The position numbers and the translations under genes are program-made. A DNA stretch of 40,752 bases from RUG714 sp964623515 (GTDB lineage: Bacteria > Bacillota > Clostridia > Oscillospirales > Acutalibacteraceae): assembly GCA_964623515.1 (NCBI GenBank), contig CAZURV010000015.1:1-40752 (forward strand), given 5' to 3'. The notes beneath the pieces were generated by a model. The model saw only the letters and a program-made list of their open reading frames with translations, did no database searches and was not told the DNA's origin. Positions 25,503 to 32,600 of this stretch are shown here, piece by piece. Position 1 is the first letter of the stretch. Every line of letters begins with the position of its first letter.

Positions 25503-26618
25503 ATGAAAGTGCTTGTAACCGGCTCGGAAGGTTTTATTGCAAAAAATTTAATAGCCAATTTAAGAACGGACCGCGTTAAAAACTGTATCGTTTATGAATT
25601 TGACGTTTACTCCAGTGAAAATGAATTGAAAGAATTCTGCAAAAACTGTGATTTTGTTTTTCATTTTGCAGGTGTAAACAGACCGAACAATTCCGATGAT
25701 TTTAATAGTAATTATTTAATTCTTCAAAAAGTTCTGAAAAATTTGGATGTATATGGTAATTATTGCCCTGTAATGCTTTCTTCCTCTATTCAAGCAGAGC
25801 TTGATAATCCTTATGGTAAAAGTAAGCTGAAAGCGGAAATCATTTTATCGGAATCCTGCAAAAACAACGACAGAAAAGCGCTTATTTACCGTTTTCCGAA
25901 TGTTTTCGGCAAATGGTGCAGACCAAATTATAACAGTGTTGTTTCAACCTTCTGCTACAATATCTCTCGCGGTATTCCGATTACCGTAAATGACAGCCGT
26001 AGTGTTATTCATCTGGTTTATATTGATGATGTTGTAAACGAGATGATTGCTGCAATGTTGGGGCATGAAAACAGGACAGACGGCAATTTTTGCACTGTAA
26101 GTCCGGTTTACACAACAACAGTCGGTGCAATTAGTGATCTGATATATTCTTTTAAAGATAGCAGGAAAAACCTTTCCGTTGCCGATATGAATGATTCGTT
26201 TAAAAAGAAACTCTATGCAACGTATCTTTCCTATCTTGATGAAGACGATTTCATATACGATTTAAAAATGAATACTGACAGCAGGGGAAGCTTTACGGAA
26301 ATTATAAGAACAAAAAATCAAGGTCAGTTTTCGGTTAATATATCCAAACCTGGTATAACAAAGGGCAATCACTGGCACAATACAAAAAACGAAAAATTTC
26401 TTGTTGTATCTGGCAAAGCGGTAATTAGATGCAGAAAACCGTTTGAAGATAACATCGTCGAATATTATGTTTCTGGAGAAAAGTTTCAAGTTGTTGACAT
26501 TCCTGCCGGATATACGCATAATATCGAAAACATCGGTGAAACAGATTTGATAACATTTATGTGGGCGAATGAATGTTTTGACCGTGAAAATCCCGATACG
26601 TTTTATTTGGAGGTGTAG
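25503..26618 (+). CDS. capF: CapF-like reductase with C-terminal cupin domain
   Basis: A 371-residue two-domain protein. Residues 1 to about 245 are an SDR domain: VLVTGSEGFIAKNLIANL (nucleotide site), FVFHFAGVNRP, and NPYGKSKLKAE with the catalytic Tyr-Lys. Residues about 250-371 are a cupin with GNHWHNTKNEKFLVVSGKA (metal His ligands) and IPAGYTHNIENIG. That architecture matches CapF, in which the cupin epimerises C3 of the CapE product and the SDR domain reduces C4 with NADPH. It starts 4 bp after the preceding stop and ends 1 bp before capG. Confidence 0.92.
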   Translation: MKVLVTGSEGFIAKNLIANLRTDRVKNCIVYEFDVYSSENELKEFCKNCDFVFHFAGVNRPNNSDDFNSNYLILQKVLKNLDVYGNYCPVMLSSSIQAELDNPYGKSKLKAEIILSESCKNNDRKALIYRFPNVFGKWCRPNYNSVVSTFCYNISRGIPITVNDSRSVIHLVYIDDVVNEMIAAMLGHENRTDGNFCTVSPVYTTTVGAISDLIYSFKDSRKNLSVADMNDSFKKKLYATYLSYLDEDDFIYDLKMNTDSRGSFTEIIRTKNQGQFSVNISKPGITKGNHWHNTKNEKFLVVSGKAVIRCRKPFEDNIVEYYVSGEKFQVVDIPAGYTHNIENIGETDLITFMWANECFDRENPDTFYLEV

Positions 26619-26619
26619 T

Positions 26620-27747
26620 ATGAAAAAACTGAAATTGATGACTGTTATCGGAACTCGTCCCGAGATCATCAGATTATCTGAAATCATCAGAAAATGTGAT
26701 GCGTATTTTGATCATATACTTGTGCATACTGGGCAAAATTACGATTATTCTCTCAATCAGAATTTTTTTGAAGATTTACAGCTTCGCACACCTGACTGTT
26801 ATCTCGGATGTGCAGGAAACGACGTTGGCGAAACGATAGGAAACATTATAAATTTTTCTTATAAGATTATGAGCGAAATCAGACCGGACGCTCTTTTGAT
26901 TCTAGGCGATACAAATTCCGCGTTGTCTGCAATATCGGCAAAACGCCTTAAAATTCCAGTTTTTCATATGGAGGCGGGGAACAGGTGTTTTGATGAGAAT
27001 CTTCCCGAAGAAATAAACCGGCGTATAGTCGATCATATATCAGATGTTAATCTTTGTTACAGCGAACATGCAAGGCGCTGCCTGCTTGCGGAGGGTATGG
27101 CTAAAGACAGAACCTTTGCCGTCGGCTCGCCAATGCCGGAAGTACTCAGGGCAAATGAGGTGGAAATCAATAAAAGCAATATATTAAACAGACTCGGTCT
27201 TGAAAAGAGAAAGTATATCCTTCTTTCAGCGCACAGAGAAGAAAACATTGATAATAAAAATAATTTTTTGTCTCTGATGAATGGCATCAATGCTCTTACA
27301 GAAAAATATGATATGCCGGTTATTTACAGTGTGCATCCGCGTAGCGCAAAATTCATTGAAGAAAGAAAATTTGAATTTGATACGCGCGTACGAAAGCTGA
27401 ACCCGTTTAATTTTACCGATTATAACGCACTGCAGCTTGCTTCTTTTTGCGTTCTGTCCGACAGCGGAACACTCCCTGAGGAAAGTTCATATTACAGAAG
27501 TTTCCCTGCAGTTTCTCTCAGAACCTCCACAGAACGTCCTGAAGCAATTGAGAAAGGTAATTTTATACTCGGAGGGATTACTGAAAACGAAATTCTGTTT
27601 GCGGTTGAAACCGCTGTTAAAATGTTTGCTGACGGGAACATTGGATCTTCTGTTCCTGATTATTCTGATTTAAATGTGTCCGAAAAAATCATTAAAATTA
27701 TTATTGGATATACAGATTTTATTAACCGCAGAGTTTGGAATAAGTAA
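26620..27747 (+). CDS. capG: UDP-sugar 2-epimerase, CapG/WecB-like
   Basis: A 375-residue protein of the UDP-GlcNAc 2-epimerase family: MTVIGTRPEIIRLSEII at the N-terminus, LVHTGQNYDYSLNQNFFEDL, HMEAGNRCFDENLPEEINRR, SAHREENID, and LSDSGTLPEESSYY in the C-terminal domain. Next to CapE and CapF it would convert the UDP-2-acetamido-2,6-dideoxy-L-talose intermediate into UDP-L-FucNAc by C2 epimerisation. The ATG at 26620 has GGAGGTG just upstream; an in-frame ATG at 26569 lies inside capF. Alone it could be taken for WecB, but HMEAGNRCFDE and the neighbours favour CapG. Confidence 0.9.
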   Translation: MKKLKLMTVIGTRPEIIRLSEIIRKCDAYFDHILVHTGQNYDYSLNQNFFEDLQLRTPDCYLGCAGNDVGETIGNIINFSYKIMSEIRPDALLILGDTNSALSAISAKRLKIPVFHMEAGNRCFDENLPEEINRRIVDHISDVNLCYSEHARRCLLAEGMAKDRTFAVGSPMPEVLRANEVEINKSNILNRLGLEKRKYILLSAHREENIDNKNNFLSLMNGINALTEKYDMPVIYSVHPRSAKFIEERKFEFDTRVRKLNPFNFTDYNALQLASFCVLSDSGTLPEESSYYRSFPAVSLRTSTERPEAIEKGNFILGGITENEILFAVETAVKMFADGNIGSSVPDYSDLNVSEKIIKIIIGYTDFINRRVWNK

Positions 27748-27765
27748 TTTTTTACGGAGATAAAA

Positions 27766-28881
27766 ATGGCTGAATATTACAAAAAGTATTTAATTGAATG
27801 TATTTCCGCCTGCTTAACAAAGCAGAGCGTCAGTCCTCCGCGTGAAGATTTAAACTGGAAAAACCTTTATTATTTCAGCAAAAAAAATTCGCTTTGCCAA
27901 TGCGTATATCATGCTGTCAAAAATGCTGATTTTGTTTCGGAGAGTATTAAATCACGTTTTAGAGCTTTTTATGATATGAATATATCAAAACAGCTTAGTG
28001 AAGAAAAAATGCTTGCTGAGATATTTGATGTTTTGAACCAAAAAGGAATAAAATATATGCCTTTAAAAGGTTATTTGCTCCGTAGCTTTTATCCGGAGCA
28101 GTTCCTGCGCTATTCTTCCGATACAGATATTTATATCTGTGCGGAGGATGAAGAAATCATCACGGAAACCGTTAAATCTTTTGGTCCTGAAATTTCTTTC
28201 AGAGATACAAATGAAATCATTTTTAAGCAAAAACCGTATATCAATCTTGAATTTCACAAACAGCTTATCTCTCCCATAACCCGAATAGGGAAACTCTACG
28301 ACTATAAACCGTTTGTATCGGGTATAAATAAAAGCGGTTCACAGTATCTGATGACGGATAATGATTTTTATATTTATCATATCTGTCATCTCGCACAGCA
28401 TTTTTATGCTTCGGGTGCAGGTATAAAATTTTTTGTGGATATTGAAGTTATGCTGAAAAATATGAATTTGGATTTTCAGTATATCAACGAACAGCTGGAT
28501 AAATATAATCTGAAAAAATTCAGTGATGAATGTATAAAGCTAGTACGTCATTGGTTCGAAAACGGTAATGATTATAACAAAGATTTTGAAAATCTGATTT
28601 TAAACGCCGAGTCTTTCGGATTGGATGAGTTAACTTATTTCAATGAAACGGACGGCGGCAGACGTACATATTTCCTTACAAGACTTTTTCCGTCTGCAGA
28701 GCGCCTGGAATACCGCTATCCGAAAATTAAAAACAGAAAATATCTTTTGCCTTACTATTGGGTTAAGCGTATTTTTTCCTCTTTAAATAAGGCGGGAAGT
28801 TTCAAAATAAAAAAAGAGGCAGATATTCCCGACGATTACAGCGATATTGAAATCCTGTATCGGGAAATAGGATTATTATAA
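27766..28881 (+). CDS. NTP_transf_5-like nucleotidyltransferase, paralogue 2
   Basis: A 371-residue protein homologous to the one at 24404. YMPLKGYLLRSFYPEQFLRY (98-117) and SSDTDIYI place LKG at residues 100-102 and Asp at 119 and 121, exactly as in paralogue 1. INLEFHKQ matches its ELHKT strand, and LPYYWVKRIF its LPYYWIKRWF. It is the last gene of the operon, 18 bp after capG, with GGAGAT as ribosome site, and is followed by a terminator. The two copies flank capF-capG. Divergence is clear, so they probably act on different targets. Function is unknown. Confidence 0.75.
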   Translation: MAEYYKKYLIECISACLTKQSVSPPREDLNWKNLYYFSKKNSLCQCVYHAVKNADFVSESIKSRFRAFYDMNISKQLSEEKMLAEIFDVLNQKGIKYMPLKGYLLRSFYPEQFLRYSSDTDIYICAEDEEIITETVKSFGPEISFRDTNEIIFKQKPYINLEFHKQLISPITRIGKLYDYKPFVSGINKSGSQYLMTDNDFYIYHICHLAQHFYASGAGIKFFVDIEVMLKNMNLDFQYINEQLDKYNLKKFSDECIKLVRHWFENGNDYNKDFENLILNAESFGLDELTYFNETDGGRRTYFLTRLFPSAERLEYRYPKIKNRKYLLPYYWVKRIFSSLNKAGSFKIKKEADIPDDYSDIEILYREIGLL

Positions 28882-28949
28882 ATTTGCTTTTCAACAATGG
28901 TTAAAACATGTATTTATCTAACAAAAATTTTGATACCTAAACATATCAT

Positions 28950-28982
28950 CGGAGCATCTGTTTAACTGATGTTCCGATTTTT
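28950..28982 (+). terminator. Terminator of the polysaccharide operon
   Basis: CGGAGCATC, a 9-nt loop, GATGTTCCG, then ATTTTT. It closes the operon 68 bp after its last stop codon. Confidence 0.8.
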
Positions 28983-29036
28983 GAATTAAATATTTAGTTT
29001 TATATCATGTAAATAAAGGCGTACGTCATTAGAATC

Positions 29037-29065
29037 TTGTGATTAGCAATTTTACGATATATAAT
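29037..29065 (+). promoter_or_regulatory. Promoter of the zinc-ribbon/SLH protein gene
   Basis: TTGTGA (29037-29042), a 17-bp spacer and TATAAT (29060-29065), with the ATG at 29104. Confidence 0.7.
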
Positions 29066-29103
29066 TATTATAAAATTCTTAAAATAAAAAGATAAGGTAA
29101 TCT

Positions 29104-31656
29104 ATGAAATGTGTCATCTGCGGAAAAGATACTCCGAATAATATACCGAACTGCGTTTACTGCGGATATAAAATAACTGAAAATGGTTTTGAAAAGCAAA
29201 ATTTATGTAAAACGAATTTTTCTTTACAGTCTGCCGGCGTGAACGGATGTGCTTCAACAGGGGAAAAGACAAATAAGAAAGCAGTCATAGCCCTATCGGT
29301 AACTTTATCAGCCGTTTTTCTGATAATTTTAATTGTTTTAATCTGTTTGCTTTCCGGTGGAAATAAATCATATGTGCCGGTTGCTGCGGGAAATGGAATG
29401 ACGCGAGCCGAATGGATTGTTATGCTTGCCGATAGCTATAGTATGGAAGACTGTGCACAAAAGGAACCGTACTTTGATGATATTAATATTTCAAGCGATT
29501 GCTTTAAAGCGGTTCAGTACTGTACGGAATGGGATATTTTAGATAAATCTGACGGTCAGTTTCACCCTAATGACGGATGTACTAACAGATTTGCAATGAT
29601 AACAGCTGTTAAGTCAATCGGATTAGACCTCATTAACGCATCCATATCTGGTAGAAGTGTATCTGATGACGATGATATAATCACTTACTTTAAAAAACAG
29701 ACAGGACTCAATATAGAAGAGAATCTTGTTCTCGATAGAGAAACGGCAAAACAAATTATATCATCAATTAAAACAATCATCGATAATCTCACTTTTAATA
29801 ATTCGGTAGAATTAGAGCTGAAAGATAATGTAAAAGAGATTAAAGCAGATAATGTTATAAAAGATACAGGTAAAACATTAAATTTAATTAATTCGAATTT
29901 TAAAGCAGGCGATATTATGTTCATTGAAGCCTGTGAAAAATATCCCTCTGGAAAAGCAGTAAAAGTAACGGGCGCTGACGGCAATACCGCTAACTATGAA
30001 GAAGCCAAATTGGACGAAGTCCTTGATGATGTGGATATTGTAGGTGATTTCATTCCGCAGCTTCTGGAGCCGACAATAGACAGTGATGATTACGGCGTCA
30101 GCATAATAAACAATCCTGAAGAGATGAAATTTGATGATAATAAAGAAATCGTTGTTACACGGCTCGGAACATCCTCACAACCAGAGATTAAAAATGCGTC
30201 TGTTAATATTGATAAAAAACAAAATGTGGGGGATATGTGGATAAGACTTGAATCAAAGGTTAATCAAAATGTTGAAGTAAACGGCAAATTATGTCTGGCA
30301 GACCTTTCTGTTAAATTTCAGTTTAAATATGATCACGGTATCAAGAAAGTATATGCGGCAGTATCAACTACGATTAAAATGCAGGTTTCGCTAACGGTCA
30401 AAAAAAATATGGATATACCTGCAATAAAATGTCCTTTTACATTATTCGGATGTGTAGGCGGTGAAATTGACATCAATATCAATGTTGGAATATCAGGTTC
30501 TGCGAATGCAAAAATCTCTTGTGATTTTGAAACAGGTTTTTCATACAAAAAGGGAGCTTTTCCGAAATTATCAAAATCGGTTGATAATCCTGATGCCGAT
30601 GTGAACTGCACGGCGAAAGGATATGTAAAACCAAAGGTTGTGCTGTTTGCCGTATTGCTTGGCAAAGATTTATTTGACGTTGGATTTGAAACAGGATTTG
30701 AAGCCGATGGCAAAAATAATGATTATGGCTGTATAGACATCAATCTGTACTGGATATTTGAAGCGTTCATAAATTCCGAAAAATCTTTACTTTCAGAATT
30801 TGATGTTACAGCTTCGTGGACAATTTTTGATAAGGATAATTCACCTCTAAAATGGAAATGGCATATCGAAAATGGCGAGATTGTTGACAAATGCACAAAG
30901 AAGGGCAGCATATCAACTAAAAAAAATTATAAAGAAGCTCTAAAAGATTTATTATACAATTTCCCGAACTATGGTTTTGATCCTGAAGATGATTATGCTG
31001 GCATAGAATTAATTGATTTGAACAATGATAAAATCCCTGAAGTTTTGTATTGCTCATATTCTGGAACAGCTTATCAATATGCTTGGTTGAATGGAATTTT
31101 TGAGTATAACGGAAAAAAATATGTTGAGAGAAAAATTCAAAGTGAAGTAAGCCAACTTCCTTTTCCGATTAATCCAATGATTGATTCTTCAGATTCTCTT
31201 GAATTCCATAATTGTGATATTTTTATAAGCGATGACGAACTTGAAATTGACGACTTATCTGACTTGACGTATAGGAGTACCTATGGGAATGGCCATATAT
31301 TAAAATACGATTTTGAGAAAAAAGTATTAAAAGTAAATATTATGCTTGATTGTAGCGACTTATTTAATAAAATGTACAATCATGAGTTTGATAAAGAGGC
31401 AGCTGAAAATTCATGGGATGAATATAAATCGAAAATGATTAGTTATAATAACGAATATCATCTTGATTCAAATTATAAATATACAGTAGTACCACATATG
31501 CCGACGGCGGATATTCTTTCTGCAAAAAATCTGTCTGATAACGAGAGACTGCGTTTATATCATAATGTGATGACCGAGGATAATGCCGAATATATTATCA
31601 AGCAATATGATAATAATAATTCGTATACCGATATTTTTTCCCACTATGATGATTAA
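29104..31656 (+). CDS. Membrane-anchored protein: zinc ribbon, transmembrane helix, SLH-like domain
   Basis: An 850-residue protein. Residues 1-23 form a zinc ribbon with Cys3, Cys6, Cys17 and Cys20. Residues about 59-84 are a single transmembrane helix, so the zinc ribbon should be cytoplasmic and the rest external. Residues about 99-172 look like an S-layer homology unit: TRAEWIVMLADSY, PYFDDI, FKAVQYCTEWDIL, FHPNDGCTNRFAMITAVKSIG. The remaining part (about 230-850) is Asp/Lys/Asn-rich. It includes a beta-rich segment with many VNVKIS-like strands and a stretch IELIDLNNDKIPEVLY, which resembles an FG-GAP or dockerin-like calcium loop in a VCBS-type context. I do not recognise a catalytic domain. 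It is a single-gene unit between promoter and terminator. Confidence 0.75.
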   Translation: MKCVICGKDTPNNIPNCVYCGYKITENGFEKQNLCKTNFSLQSAGVNGCASTGEKTNKKAVIALSVTLSAVFLIILIVLICLLSGGNKSYVPVAAGNGMTRAEWIVMLADSYSMEDCAQKEPYFDDINISSDCFKAVQYCTEWDILDKSDGQFHPNDGCTNRFAMITAVKSIGLDLINASISGRSVSDDDDIITYFKKQTGLNIEENLVLDRETAKQIISSIKTIIDNLTFNNSVELELKDNVKEIKADNVIKDTGKTLNLINSNFKAGDIMFIEACEKYPSGKAVKVTGADGNTANYEEAKLDEVLDDVDIVGDFIPQLLEPTIDSDDYGVSIINNPEEMKFDDNKEIVVTRLGTSSQPEIKNASVNIDKKQNVGDMWIRLESKVNQNVEVNGKLCLADLSVKFQFKYDHGIKKVYAAVSTTIKMQVSLTVKKNMDIPAIKCPFTLFGCVGGEIDININVGISGSANAKISCDFETGFSYKKGAFPKLSKSVDNPDADVNCTAKGYVKPKVVLFAVLLGKDLFDVGFETGFEADGKNNDYGCIDINLYWIFEAFINSEKSLLSEFDVTASWTIFDKDNSPLKWKWHIENGEIVDKCTKKGSISTKKNYKEALKDLLYNFPNYGFDPEDDYAGIELIDLNNDKIPEVLYCSYSGTAYQYAWLNGIFEYNGKKYVERKIQSEVSQLPFPINPMIDSSDSLEFHNCDIFISDDELEIDDLSDLTYRSTYGNGHILKYDFEKKVLKVNIMLDCSDLFNKMYNHEFDKEAAENSWDEYKSKMISYNNEYHLDSNYKYTVVPHMPTADILSAKNLSDNERLRLYHNVMTEDNAEYIIKQYDNNNSYTDIFSHYDD

Positions 31657-31681
31657 ATGAAATTTTATAACGCAATAAATA

Positions 31682-31712
31682 AAAGCTTGATGATTTACTC
31701 ATCAAGCTTTTT
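31682..31712 (+). terminator. Terminator between convergent genes
   Basis: AAAGCTTGATGA, loop TTTAC, TCATCAAGCTTT, then TT. An A tract on the other side means it may also end the convergent minus-strand gene. Confidence 0.85.
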
Positions 31713-31739
31713 ATCTGTCTTGTTCAGTTTTAAGTAAAA

Positions 31740-32411
31740 TCATAATATGTAAATTCCCGAACTGAGCCACACAATCTCGTTATCGTCAACGCGGAGATAT
31801 TTATAAATCGGTTCATCAAAACTTTTGTAATCGTTTACGGTATATTCAGGCAGAGATATCGTTTTAATTTTTCCTATACCTGTATTGCAGACATAAACCG
31901 TATCGTCATATACAGATAACGATGATGGGGAAGTGAAAGCCGCAGATTCGGCACTACCAATACGTATATGAACTTTCAGCGTTGTAGCATCATACTGTAC
32001 AACGGCATTTTCATCCGGAACAGTACACCAAAAATGCTTTTGATAGGTCCATGGTGAGCGGACAGTTTGATCGTGATATGTGAACTGACCTTTCCAGGAT
32101 AAATCGCCTTGCTTGGAAAATACGGCACTGCTTCCTCCGGGAGTTAAAACAATTGTCCTGAAATCCGGAAGAACGGCGGCGTCACATAGAATGCAGTTGC
32201 TTAATTTTTCCGAAATTTCTGTGAATGCGGGACCAAATTTATTAAGGAGATATACGCCCATCGTTACGGGCAGAAAATCGTTGGCTTTTATATCAAACGA
32301 TCTGTATGCCAAACGCGCTTCCCCGGATTCAAGGCGGATTTTTTCAACAAAGAGTATCCCGGATGAATAGGGAATCAAGTCAAGTATCTGTCCTTCGCTA
32401 ACTGTTATCAT
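31740..32411 (-). CDS. Hypothetical protein, possible beta-propeller-like fold
   Basis: A 223-residue protein; the start at 32411 (MITVSEGQILDLIPYSSGIL) has AAAGGCGA 6 bp upstream, and an upstream in-frame ATG at 32471 overlaps the -35 box. It has no signal peptide, no membrane helix and no catalytic motif I recognise. Repeated short beta segments of the kind SKQGDLSWKGQFTYHD, HFWCTVPDENAVVQYDATTL, LSVYDDTVYVCNTGIGKIKT and DDNEIVWLSSGIYIL, each with a turn and a hydrophobic strand, suggest part of a beta-propeller. It has its own consensus promoter and no operon partner. Confidence 0.7.
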   Translation of the reverse strand: MITVSEGQILDLIPYSSGILFVEKIRLESGEARLAYRSFDIKANDFLPVTMGVYLLNKFGPAFTEISEKLSNCILCDAAVLPDFRTIVLTPGGSSAVFSKQGDLSWKGQFTYHDQTVRSPWTYQKHFWCTVPDENAVVQYDATTLKVHIRIGSAESAAFTSPSSLSVYDDTVYVCNTGIGKIKTISLPEYTVNDYKSFDEPIYKYLRVDDNEIVWLSSGIYIL

Positions 32412-32442
32412 AAAATCGCCTTTCGAATAAGTTTGTTTTAAT

Positions 32443-32471
32443 ATTATAATTCCATAATATGGATTTGTCAA
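32443..32471 (-). promoter_or_regulatory. Consensus promoter with a palindrome in its spacer
   Basis: On the minus strand TTGACA (32466-32471), 17 bp and TATAAT (32443-32448), a perfect match to the vegetative consensus. The spacer holds TCCATATTATGGA (32451-32463), a 13-bp palindrome with a central odd base. That is a plausible repressor operator. No repressor gene is next to it. Confidence 0.8.
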
Positions 32472-32540
32472 ATAGAGGCAGGCTACGCTTAATATTCTTA
32501 AGGCACATTTTGTATTGGCCTAATCTAAATTTTCTATATA

Positions 32541-32569
32541 TTGCGTTTTTCTATATAAAGTGATATAAT
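32541..32569 (+). promoter_or_regulatory. Promoter of spoIIIE
   Basis: TTGCGT (32541-32546), a 17-bp spacer and TATAAT (32564-32569), 31 bp before the ATG. Confidence 0.65.
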
Positions 32570-32600
32570 ATATATAATTATAAAATTAAGGTGATGGCTG

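Noticed and set aside
32451..32463. Match to the eukaryotic CArG box CC(A/T)6GG
   Set aside because: The match is real but has no meaning in a bacterium; the site is kept only as a possible bacterial operator.
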